From NCBI GenBank assembly GCA_035771165.1, contig JAWNZC010000322.1, positions 5,548,001 through 5,612,000 of the forward strand: a stretch of DNA of 64,000 nt, written 5' to 3'. This document shows, piece after piece, positions 54,096 through 64,000 of this stretch (positions are counted from its first letter, which is position 1; every line of letters starts with the position of its first letter). Below the pieces are notes generated by a model, which ran no database searches, had not been told where the DNA came from, and saw nothing but the letters and a program-made list of their open reading frames with translations. The DNA is from Paragorgia papillata. Lineage: Eukaryota; Cnidaria; Anthozoa; Scleralcyonacea; Coralliidae. Both the position numbers and the translations under genes were made by a program.

Positions 54096-54398
54096 GTGTA
54101 GCCTACATAGCGTGCGATGCAGCCCAGTATTATAGTCATTATATTGGAAGGTTTATCGGGATTCCTGATAGTGATGCCGATTTATCGTGAAAAATGACTT
54201 CCCACCCAACGCACCCAATTCTGAGCATTTGCACTGCAGCTCTTGTCGTATCAACGAATTTTCTCCCCATATTGTTGCAGTGTGAAATAGAATACTATTT
54301 TCTCTTTTAAGAAAGGTGTTACCTGATCAACTCGGTTTTCTTTGATGTACCGCAGTTTATGTATATTAATCAGTATATGTATACCACAGTTTATGTAG

Positions 54399-54924
54399 TT
54401 AAAGGGTATTGGCAATAAAAATTAAGTTTGTCTCATTTGAAAGAACTCGCCAAATGGAATAGAAGACGTTTTGTAATTTTTCTGTATCTTTCTTGTGTTT
54501 TGAAATATTTCGACGAAAGACAGCGTGCTGTCCGCCATCTTGTTGTAATATTGGGTCTAATAATTAACTAGGAAATTGGTGACGTCAAAAGCAGCCGTGG
54601 GTGCCCAAATTTCTACGGAAGGCTTTTTAAATGTTGTGGGTCAATTTAAAATGGAAATAGCGCAACAAAAAATCGAGTTTCTAGCTCATAATGTCATAAG
54701 GTTGGCAAGATAAAAATTTCACTTTACCCTGCTTATGTCGTCACATGCATAATTTTGCATATCGAAAATAATTCCAAGATGGCGGACAGCACGCTGAGTT
54801 TGGTCGAAATATTTCCAAAACCAAAACAGATACGGAAAAATTGTAAAAGGTCTTCTTATATATACCATTTGACGAGTTCTTTCAAATGAGATAAACTTAA
54901 TTTTTATTGCCAATACCCCTTTAA
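54399..54924. mobile_element. Foldback MITE with TTAA ends
   Basis: TTAAAGGGTATTGGCAATAA at the left and the complement at the right. Arms of about 150 bp carry ttgaaagaactcg and agcgtgctgtccgccatctt with their mirrors. TTAA at both outer edges suggests a piggyBac-type duplication, though this could be coincidence. It splits a series of cagtttatgtagtt repeats. Confidence 0.7.
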
Positions 54925-56559
54925 ACCGCAGTTTATGTAGTTATACCGCAGTTTATGTAGTTTATGCAGTTTAGGTTATATATCTTCCAACCTTGTATAA
55001 ACCTCGCAATGACAATATAATCATTCTTTTTATAACTACCAATTTAAATATATGTTAAACTTTTCGTAACAAGCTCTTTCCCTATTTAATTCTTTATAAG
55101 AAAATCTCTTTGATCAGTTTAAGTAGTAGCATGCAGTTAAAATATTCGGGATTTTTGAAGGTTTATGTGTATAAATACCTACACTTATTTTTCCTACTTT
55201 TATTATAATCCTGCTCTTTGATTTTTTAATTAAAAACAAACTACGAAATTGAGTGTCGCACAACTGAATTATATAGTAGGTCATTGTGTACTGCATTCAG
55301 TTATCGATTATATAAAACCAATGTTAATTAAAACTGATAAGTTGCCTACAACGGACGTTTTGACTAATTGGGCTCCGTGCATGCATAAGAGTATGAAGGC
55401 AATAAAGAATTTATAAATCAATAAATGAGTCATGCAGGTACCAGTTGTCAACAAAAATCCAAGTTGTTTTTTATATATTTTTATTTTATAGAACAAATAA
55501 TTAAAATATATCGTGATAGTGCAAACGTACACAACTAAAGGCACCCAATCACCACACTTTATTATGTAAGATAGAGACGTTCATGCACTAATATTTTCAC
55601 ATGTGCATGACGATCATATAACACTTTGATGGATGCATAACGTATTGAAATTTACTGCTTTATTGTTGTGGGAAAATTGGTCTATTTTCATATAATAAAC
55701 AGAACAATATGTGAATGCTTGGTAATATGAAATTTGTTTCTTCATGTATTATTAATGGTAAGTGGTTAAAATCATAATTACACCGTACATAAACTTTACC
55801 AACGGGATGCATGAAAAATCGTTGAATAGAATTTTGTTTGGGATTTAATCATAAAAATGTATTGAGTAAAATTTCATTGTACTGCCCACATCATTCACTG
55901 TGCAATTTTGTTCCATTCACCGTGCGTTTTTGTACTATATGTTGTTCCTTTACACGGCCTGGTCTGATTCGCGTCCACCGGATGTTCTTGTTTTTGACAT
56001 AAAGGAGTGGTTACAAAATCACGCGTTTCAAGCTATTTAGTATATATTATTTGATTAAACAGCCTATTCCTATATATTTAGATCTCACTAATATTAGTTT
56101 AAAACGGTCTCTATCTTCTTTCGAGCATCGGTGGTGTCGGTGGTTTTGTTAATTTGCCTGATTTGCTAATCTCTCCTTTATGTCAAAAACAACTATAATG
56201 GGCGCGAATCACCTGAAACTGCTGTAAAACCCAAAAACTCAATCGCGAGGATCTATTATTAGTGTTGCATAAAACAAATGTTTGTGAGAGTAATGGAAGA
56301 ATATGCAGTGAAAGATCAAATATTTTCCGTTAAACTCGGCTGTCACGTCGTTGAATGGACATTCATTTTCACCTCATGAAAATATTCCCCATTAATATTT
56401 TACTAATGCTGAGGTTTTAGGAATTGTTATATACTAATGCCACAATTTTTTTTCAAATTAAAAAGCCATTTACTCATTTCACACACCAAGATATTCCCAA
56501 CTGGAAATATATCGTACAAATTAAGATTCTAATTTGCCAATAACACCATGGTTCTCAAA
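54925..56559. other. AT-rich, no gene seen
   Basis: A few cagtttatgtagtt repeats at 54925-54975, then unstructured AT-rich DNA. Confidence 0.4.
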
Positions 56560-56725
56560 AATGAAAACACCAATTGCACATCTTATAGTAAAAACCCGCG
56601 TATATAAGAACCTAGGTTTTTCTAAATTAGCCTAAAAAGGTTCTTATATATTTGGTGTGTAGTGAGAATTTAGGCTATTTAGGTTCTTAAATAGGTTCTT
56701 ATTTCCTTAAGAGTAAAATACTTGT
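56560..56725. repeat. Repeat with aaaacccgcgtatata end
   Basis: agtaaaaacccgcgtatata followed by several agaacct/aggttctt blocks. A similar end, agtaaaaacccgcatatata, lies at 59262-59285. Confidence 0.5.
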
Positions 56726-56954
56726 CAGCCAACACTGGGGAATCCGGTATATTTTCCCGAAAAACGGTATATTCAACCGGGAATGCAACCGTGATAATGA
56801 AAAGTGTTTAAAACATAAACGTCGCTGTAAAAATTCTAGATACCTATTCAAAGACCTTTTATTTATTTTTATATAGTTTTTGGAATATTTGTTTCTCGTT
56901 TACAAAGGGAAAATCGTAACCAAATTAATTTGCTAAGTCCTTATATAGAGATCA

Positions 56955-58130
56955 GCTAATCGTGCGGCCGGTCCGGCTGAGTTGAGAACCTGGCGGAGCT
57001 TGATGTAGTGTACAGCTGTTTTACTAGTCCTCCATCCAACATGCTCCATGCATTATGTCGTGTAGGGCCACGTCAGCCAATGCCATAGATACCACAGATA
57101 AGTGACCCTGCAACTGTCGTACAAATGTGTCTTAGCGCGCCTGAGCTGCGCAGTGTTGATTGAAGAGAGGAACATGTGACTTTCCAGGTCTTAGACACCG
57201 ATCGGAATACTCCGGTATCCTGGCGTTAGTCGTATACCCAAGAGAGAACAAATCGTGCAGTGCTGCTCAACTCCCACAACGGGAAAAACATTAGCATCAC
57301 CTGGCTAATTTGAAAGAGCATGTAAAATTGTAACAGAAGATATTACAACATTTTCGTATCTTTCTTCGTTTTCAAGATATTTCAATTTGTTTAACATGTA
57401 AATAAGATGGTCTCTGACGTCATGAGCAGGGTACAGTATTTTCATGATACCGAGCAAAATCACTTACAAATCTTTAATTGCTCAATACGATCATGAGATG
57501 TTCAGCGTCACAAGGAGTTTTTATGTGCACAGTTTCAAATGATTTCGATCGTTTAACTGGTTTTGCCACATGCGAAAATATTTTACCCTGCTCATGACGT
57601 CAGAGACCATCTCATTTACATATCAAACAAACTGAAATATCTTGAAAACGAAGAAAGATACGAAAAAGTTGTCAAAGATCTTCTATTACAATTTTATGAG
57701 TTCTTTCAAATTAGACCGGCAAACTTAATTTTTATTGCCAATGCCCTTTCACGTAAGGTCTTCGTCCAAAGGTGATTAAATAACAGCCCCGAATTATCTG
57801 GAAAGCGCAAGATCTCTGCTGTTTTGATGAGTAGTAGATATGCAGCCCTGTCGCCAGCAAAAAACAGCGCTTTAAAAAATGCCTGGTCTCCCGCCAAGAT
57901 GAAGAGGTGGCAAACCTATTCAGTCCTGTAAGCGTTGCTGGATGTGACGTGCGATGCCGTGCAAATCGGTCAGCAGGACGGGTTCCGCTTGACGAGGAGT
58001 CCCTATAGCCTTCAATTGTCCCTGGCGAATGTCACTCAAGTACTTCTTGACCGTTTTACAGGCACCCAAGACTGACTGCCGATCTGATCCCCTGCCATTC
58101 TCCGCAAAAATTGCACGCAGCCAATGCAAT
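56955..58130 (-). pseudogene. Crypton-like tyrosine recombinase, split by a MITE
   Basis: The minus-strand N-terminal part (58130-57768) reads ACKTVKKYLSDIRQGQ, PVLLTDLHGIARHIQQRL, and after a frameshift DQAFFKALFFAGDRAAYLLL then FNHLWTKTLRE. The MITE at 57283-57767 interrupts the frame right there. The C-terminal part (57282-56955) has AAQAR, VRQLQGHLS, ADVALHDIM and, after another shift, EHVGWRTSKTAVHYIKLRQV. The last block holds the conserved HxxHxGW-like region and the Tyr nucleophile of tyrosine recombinases, here in the order VGW...VHYIKL. The Arg of the second catalytic box appears lost. Stops and shifts make it a pseudogene. The Crypton assignment rests on resemblance to animal Crypton-like recombinases; DIRS is the alternative. 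Confidence 0.68.
57283..57767. mobile_element. Foldback MITE inside the recombinase pseudogene
   Basis: The right end reads ttaatttttattgccaatgc and the left arm shares gaaaga and aaaattgtaa blocks in mirror. tgagcagggtacagtatttt is mirrored by aaaatattttaccctgctca, and gagatggtctctgacgtcat-type strings pair across the centre. Related to the element at 54399-54924. The outer about 30 bases of the left arm are degraded. Confidence 0.72.
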
Positions 58131-58635
58131 TAAGGATAATTTTTTTTAAATCGGCCTATTGATTACTCATACTTAAAGAAAAGTTTTAATGAAAAACAAT
58201 GGGGGGGGGGGGGGTCACCAAAGTTTCTTTTGAATTAAATTAGTTTGAAGGGTAATTGGCAGCCATTTTGAAACGTCATTGTTGCCATAGCAACAACTGT
58301 TGCTATTTATTTGGTAACATGCAGTTTTATAATACACTGTTTAACTATGCATAACATTTAGTTTTATTCTTTTCCCAAATTGTTTATGCACGTGTTTTGG
58401 ACTCTCAAACTTGTATTTTCCATTTTTCTAGAAACTGTATGGAGCCACCTAGTATGACAAGCTGACAAGTATATTTGTAAACTGATGAAATCGGTCGATC
58501 TCTCTTGTCTACTTAACCTAGGTAAGTTAGGTTCCCAGTTGTGAAAATGTTGGTCAATCCACCTTAAACGTTTAGTGAAAATTAAGATTAAATAATATCC
58601 CAACCTCTCGATGAGATGAGTACGGTGTTTCCATT
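58131..58635. other. No gene seen; poly-G run
   Basis: A run of 14 G at 58201-58214. Otherwise unremarkable. Confidence 0.45.
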
Positions 58636-58639
58636 TGGG

Positions 58640-59125
58640 AATGTGGTATATATTATTATACAATAAGCTAAATGTTTCGCACGTTTTCATTGGTCGAGAG
58701 CCATGATCTATTACTGGACAGATGCACGGATTTCGTCACTACTTGTTCTGATTGCTGTGAAGCAATAAAAATCGCCACTCAAATGTCACGAACCAATCAT
58801 ATTGCTTGTTTTGTATAGATCATGGACACGTCAGATGGCGTGCTTCATCTTTTTCAATGCCCCGGACGTTCGGCGGGAAATTCAATGAATCTTATCAAAA
58901 GTTATTTTTCTTAACTTTTTTATTGTATAAAACAAATAGATTCCATGTTTCCGTTGTCTGTTCAGTTGCAGATGCACAGAGAACGTCACAACGTGGTAAG
59001 AACATCAGTGATCCACTCGACTGCGTCTCGTGGGCCACTTTTTTCTTCTTACCACGCTGTGACGTCATCTGTGCATCTATAACTGAACAGACAACGGAAA
59101 ATGGAATCTATTTGTTAATCTGATA
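58640..59125. repeat. Palindromic repeat family, copy 3
   Basis: The flank ccatgatctattactggaca and caatgccccggacgttcggc precedes the palindrome ctgttcagttgcagatgcac ... gtgcatctataactgaacag (58957-59090). Orientation is opposite to copies 1 and 2. Confidence 0.72.
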
Positions 59126-59963
59126 TATAAATCCCAATTTGTAATTAACCCTGGTAAATTATATTTCCAGGTAAGAAATCTCGACATAAAATCCCCACAT
59201 AAAAATACTAACTGTAACAATGAAATCAAAATTCCAAACTTGGGTATCCCAAGTTGGAATACAGTAAAAACCCGCATATATAACAACCTTAACTTAGGAT
59301 TAAGAACCTTTAGGCTAACATTTTGGCATTTAAACCCTCATCATTGGAAAATCAGGAAAATCTAGAAAAAATAATAAAAACTGTATTTATATGGCTGTAC
59401 AGAATCTTTTGTAATTTCAATATAAAAATTTGATATACTGCAAATAATTGTCTTTATTGTGATTATACATTTATATAGTTTCAGGTTCGCCATTTTTTGC
59501 CTCACTTTTTCGTCCAGTGATTGACTGGAGTCAGCCTTCCAGGTGATCCTCCATATATATATATATATATATATACTAGAGTTCACTGGATTGCATTCGG
59601 ACGACTTTTGCATTTCCGAACGAGTTTCGCATTTTTGGACGGGTTTTGCATTTTCGGACTGGTTTTGCATTCAAACGGGTTTTGAAACCGCGTAGAGGCA
59701 CGCGGGGCCGTAACAAGACGAAACCATTTGGGGGGGGGGCACTGTGACCGCACTGACTAGGGGGGTGGAACATTGGAACAATTGTATGGATATTGTCTCG
59801 GATATAGCCGATATATACTCTCTCACTCTCAGGCTGAATAAATTACCTTCCTGAAGAGAGAAGGTGTTGCTCAGAATTGAATTCGTCGAAGAAACTGAAA
59901 GCAAAGGTTGCACGGATTTATTTGAAATTGACGTCGGCGTCGACGATGATAACGTGCATATAT
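59126..59963. other. Mixed repeats, no gene
   Basis: 59550-59574 is (TA)n. 59592-59690 holds about five units of roughly 20 bp of the type tttcggac(g/t)ggttttgcatt. A run of 9 G is at 59731-59739. Confidence 0.55.
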
Positions 59964-60996
59964 TAGACGGCCGGCCAACCTCGATAAAAGTGTCTCAAAA
60001 ACACCGTTGATGGCATTTTGTGTTACAAGTAGGCAACCATGCCAGATCGTATCGGATAGTATATACTTTGAACGTGAGGGGGGTTGCCAGCCGTAATTTT
60101 GAATTGATATACTAAAATTTATGGGTTTTTTAAAACACATTGGAATGGATGGGATTTCTGTGGAGTCATGCAAACTACGTTGGTGTTCTATTTTGAATGG
60201 CTCACTTCAGAATGCATCCAATCAGCGTGCGTGAAGTTATGATTAAACTAATTCGCATAACTCACAATCATAAACAAACAAGAAATATGGCGTAAATACA
60301 CCTAAATATAACACTTCGAAGAAAAGACTTTCTGATTCTTTGCAAGCTTATGTTGTTGTAGCTTATTAGATCTGGCAGCTACAGGTCATATTCGTAAATT
60401 ACTTCGTTTTATTTTGATAATTTGCCGATACCGCCATGTATCTACTGTTATAAAGCTGAGCTTTTGTACTAACAGTGTAGTGTTACTTATATTGTTCCTT
60501 AGACATTTAACTCACCGGTTCTGGCGGTTCAACAGTGCTATCTTGTGATACACGAAAAGCAACCGGTCATCTTGATCAATGTCTTACATTTCTATGGTGG
60601 TTGCCTGCTTGTAACAAAAGTTGACTGCTTGTTATGGCTGTTCTTCGAAGTGTTATATTTAGGTGAATTTGCGCCATGTTTCTTATTTGTTTATGATTGT
60701 GAGTTATGCGAATTAGATAATCAGAACTTCACGCACGCTTGATTGGATGCATTCTGAATTTAGCAATTCAAATAAAACACAAACGTATATTAGACAGCTC
60801 TTTACAGATATCCATGCATCCATCATATTGTACTTTCAAAAAGCTCTATATTTTAGCATATAAATCAATAATTACAGATGGCAACCCCCCTCACCTACAA
60901 AGTATATGCACTATCCGATACGATTTGGCATGGTTGCTTGCTTGTAACAAAAAATGCCATCAAAAGTAATATTTTGAAGCCTTGGCCGACCGTCTA
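59964..60996. mobile_element. 1 kb foldback element, copy C
   Basis: TAGACGGCCGGCCAACCTCG at the left and the complement of TAGACGGTCGGCCAAGG at the right, flanked by tat (59961-59963, 60997-60999). It is inverted relative to copy A and collinear with copy B. The central part includes tttaactcaccggttctggc. Confidence 0.88.
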
Positions 60997-60999
60997 TAT

Positions 61000-61497
61000 G
61001 GTAATTTTCGCAATGCCAACCTGTATCTTATAAATTATGAGTTAATAATGATTTGTCATTCATGACTCATTTAGTTGAAAACAAAAAGAAGTCAGTATAC
61101 CGAGACGGTGCGTAATTCCTGTGGAAGAAATTGCATAAATTAAGCAAACTTTCACTTGATTTTCACTTAAAATATTTATTTGTTCAGTGAGAAGCTGTAT
61201 GAAATACTCGACATACGTTCCATTTTCTACGAAAACACCAGCCAAGCAAAGTAAATTATCACGTTTTTCGAATTCTAGGGGGGAATGAAGCGGCGGTACC
61301 CGGTGCATTATGGTAGTATTTTGATGTAAATTTCAATGGCGGCGATTCTTCGTGAATATTTGTAAGGTAAGTTCCTTGATTGTTTGCTAAAGTACTTAAT
61401 ATTTTACGAAAATTTTACTTTGCGAAGTATTTTTGAGTCTTTGTTTCAGGGTTGGAAACATTTTGCCGCCATATCTCAACTGATTGTTCTGCTGATG
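61000..61497. other. No supported gene; possible 5' exon edge
   Basis: caatggcggcgattcttcgt is followed by tgtaag and a consensus gtaagt donor at about 61367. The ATG there reaches a stop within ten codons, so at most this is a non-coding first exon. Confidence 0.25.
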
Positions 61498-61767
61498 CAG
61501 GGGCGGATCCAGGATTTTTTTAAAGAGGGGGTTGACACCTCTAGGGGGTCCGGGAGTATGCTCCTCCGGAAATTTTTTGATTTCTGATACCCTGAAATGC
61601 CATTTCCTGCATTTTAGGGACAATATTAGGATCAGAAATAGTGATTTTTATACACTATATTATACACTAAACACAATTTATATATTATATTATATATAAT
61701 ATAATATACCATATATAATAGGCCAGGGGGGGTTGCAACCCCCATAACCCCCCTGGATCCGCCACTG
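61498..61767. mobile_element. hAT-type MITE
   Basis: CAGGGGCGGATCCAGG and CCTGGATCCGCCACTG are typical hAT MITE ends. tgatg is found on both outer sides; a full 8-bp duplication is not preserved. Confidence 0.8.
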
Positions 61768-62128
61768 TGATGGCTATTTGAAATATGGTGGTGAAAACGC
61801 CTGTAAAGGAATGCGTATACTGCACAGTACATTGCGATCTCTGAGCGTCAAGTTTTAGACCAAACTATCACAAAACTTCGTGAATATGAAAGAATAGTAT
61901 CAGGTTTACCTATCGATCCCCAACGGTCCCCTCGATTTTACGTCGAAAATGATCGTGTTTTTTCCTTAATTTTTCACTTATTAAGTTTAGAGTTAGCATG
62001 ATGTTGACAAAGTAAAGTAACATTAGTAAGCGCTTGCGAAGTGATTTATAAATGGGTATTGGTCTATAATTTATTGGCACTGATTACGTTGATGAAGTTG
62101 GAGTCTCATAATGTACATATAAGTGGTA
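61768..62128. other. No gene seen
   Basis: AT-rich, without a recognisable feature. Confidence 0.4.
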
Positions 62129-62281
<153 letters not shown>

Positions 62282-62406
62282 AAGTGGGCTTACCTCAAAT
62301 GTTGATGGTCGCTACTGTCAGTTTCACGCTGGGCGATCTTCAGGCGGCTGAAGATTTTCGATTCGGCGCTGTCTTAAATAGGTTGAGTTGCTTACGTCAT
62401 TGCTAA

Positions 62407-62492
62407 TGGGTGTGTGGGTTGATGGCACGCTTCTGGGTGTGTGGGTTGATGGCGGTGTGTGGGTTGATGGCGGTGTGCGGGTCGATGGTGCG
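62407..62492. repeat. Tandem repeat of gtgtgtgggttgatggc
   Basis: Four to five units of about 17-20 bp, G/T-rich, the last ones diverged. Confidence 0.8.
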
Positions 62493-62584
62493 CTACCTAC
62501 ATTCCTACCTTTGTTCTTGCCTACACCTACGTTCTTTATCTTAATAATATCTTAATAATATATATATATATTTATCTTAATAAT

Positions 62585-62880
62585 ATATATAGAGGATATT
62601 ACACGGTGGTGCGAAGATATGGGATTTTATCTTCGAGTGGTGAAAACAATATTTTACGAATGAGCGTAGCGAATGAGTAAAATATCGTTTTTACCACGAG
62701 AAGATAAAATTCATATCTTCAAGCCAGCGTGTAATTTTCTTTTTATTATATAGATTCAATGCAAAAAGCGGTAAAATTCTTAATGACGTCATCGATATCT
62801 TTACTAGTGAGGATATGGAAAATACGACGCTGCATATTCTCTAGTAAAACACTCGCATCTATATAATAAATATATATATA
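62585..62880. repeat. Palindromic MITE
   Basis: gaggatattacacggtggtg...gggattttatcttcgagtgg is mirrored by ccacgagaagataaaattc...gcgtgtaattttc. The centre is acgaatgagcgtagcgaatg. It ends next to atatataatata-type sequence. Confidence 0.75.
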
Positions 62881-63560
62881 TCTGAAGCACTACCAGCATC
62901 TCCCAATAATTAAGATGTTGAAAAAGCAAATCAAATGATTAGGTTCGAAGTCTTAGAAATACTTCACTGTATATGATGTACATGTACAATTGTTAGTGCC
63001 AAAATTTGTGCACATATATTTCACTTTGATATGTACACAATATTGCATTCTCTTATAGCAGAGAAAGCAAGTATGAGTCAGTAAGAGTGGCAAGTACTGA
63101 AAACCACTGGTAGAGTATGTGTAAATTTGTTCCATAAACTGATGGTTTTGCTGTTATATAGATGTTAACTATCTTTTGCTTTTTAAATTTATAGAATAAG
63201 ATCTCAAAATACAGTAGGACACCGTCTCGTGGACATATATCTCATGGATATACATGTACAGCATGGCACTGGCTGATGTAATAAACATTAAAATACTCAA
63301 AATTCGCATCCGAGCTGTATCTATTACTTAACACATTTTGAAAACCTGATCAAAACATTTACTTTAACTCATTGTCCTAACTATAGTATACTTATCACAG
63401 TACAGTGTACAGTATCTGTAGGTGTATCAGTATCAGGCCTCGAATTATACTTTTTCCACCTATTTCAATTTTTCCAGGTCGGGAGTGAGTTTTTTTTTTT
63501 TTTTATGTTTTCATTTTGTGTTGGGTACTTTCGGTGTTTTGTTTTGCAAGGCGCTGAGCC
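62881..63560. other. No gene seen
   Basis: AT-rich. A T-run lies at 63490-63503. Confidence 0.4.
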
Positions 63561-63563
63561 TTT

Positions 63564-64000
63564 TCAAGCTGACGGCGACAAGTCAGTAGGCGGCAATAAA
63601 CTAACATCTATCACTGATAGATGTGGGTAAACGAGGCTCGCGACCGTAGAGAAGGTAAAATGGCGAATCACACGTTGTGGCCGATGGGGACGTTCTGTAA
63701 GCGAACAGAATAGCAGGTAAATAATCATCCCAATCACGTTGATTGATCTGTACATACATAGACAGAGCCTGTGAAATAAAACTATTAAAACGCTCGACGA
63801 GACCGTCAGTTTGTGGATGGTAAACTGTAGTGTTGATCTTCCTAGTGTGGATAAAAAATTACGACCGCGATCAGACAATAAGGTTCTAGGCGATCCGTAT
63901 AAGCAATTTAGCAATGACATGTGCTTCAGTTGTTCAGACGGCAAATGCCTCGGGCCATCGTGAGAGATAATCACTGAAAATGATAACGTATCGATTACCA
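63564..64000 (-). pseudogene. Ty3/gypsy-type integrase fragment, continues past the window
   Basis: On the minus strand the fragment enters from beyond 64000 with DYLSRWPEAF, then [11 protein letters not shown], then in another frame [26 protein letters not shown] and [10 protein letters not shown]. These blocks carry the second Asp and the Glu of the retroviral-type DDE integrase core in the Ty3/gypsy arrangement. Frames change at least twice and a segment of roughly 15 residues is missing between [10 protein letters not shown] and the next block. The first Asp region may lie outside the window. It is a dead LTR-retrotransposon copy; no LTR or envelope sequence is visible here. Confidence 0.82.

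Noticed and set aside
63564..64000. Endogenous retrovirus
   Set aside because: The integrase blocks are of Ty3/gypsy retrotransposon type and no envelope or LTR is seen in the window.

Overview
This window looks like a piece of an animal nuclear genome. It is AT-rich, almost all apparent reading frames are short or broken, coding sequence is carried in small exons joined by GT-AG introns, and the space between exons is filled with nested transposons. The mix of elements points to a cnidarian, probably an anthozoan, but this is an inference from repeat style: CR1/L2-type LINEs, an RLE-type LINE, PIF/Harbinger, a Crypton-like tyrosine recombinase, 2A-OTU remnants, and many foldback elements. 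A sponge or other basal animal is not excluded.

The one host gene is a SLC22-family (organic cation/anion transporter-like) gene on the + strand, spread over 48.5 kb (3019-51524). Nine exons can be joined by hand, with GT-AG at all eight introns and matching phases. They give an uninterrupted protein of about 517 residues carrying the SLC22/MFS motifs. A polyadenylation signal lies 100 bases after the stop. Introns 1 to 3 are 18.6, 6.9 and 13.6 kb long and hold most of the mobile elements.

Layout. 1-3018: AT-rich flank with a broken RLE-type LINE. 3019-21857: exon 1 and intron 1, with a TTAGGG-bearing MITE, a 1 kb foldback element, a 2A-OTU remnant, hAT and MULE-like MITEs and several palindromes. 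21858-28998: exon 2 and intron 2, with a 646-codon LINE reverse transcriptase, a Tc1-like MITE, and an old LINE broken up by a foldback element and a hAT MITE. 28999-42779: exon 3 and intron 3, with a foldback element, a CR1/L2 LINE, a PIF/Harbinger pair (four-exon transposase with all catalytic residues, and a damaged Myb-like partner), and a Harbinger-type MITE with a TA-flanked element inside it. 42780-51524: exons 4 to 9, with a MULE-like MITE that itself carries a tRNA/5S-headed SINE and a LINE tail. 51525-64000: downstream flank with a 1.1 kb minisatellite, a duplicated piece of the transporter 3' UTR, a tyrosine recombinase pseudogene split by a foldback MITE, a third copy of the 1 kb foldback family, an (AT)n tract, and a Ty3/gypsy integrase fragment running off the end.

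The clearest unusual signals are: a set of unrelated-looking MITE families that share perfect 9-bp target duplications; a 2A ribosome-skipping motif placed directly before an OTU protease core; SINE heads that combine a tRNA-like A box with the internal control region of 5S rRNA; and a Harbinger element that may still encode an active transposase. I saw no rRNA operon, CRISPR array or bacterial-type operon.
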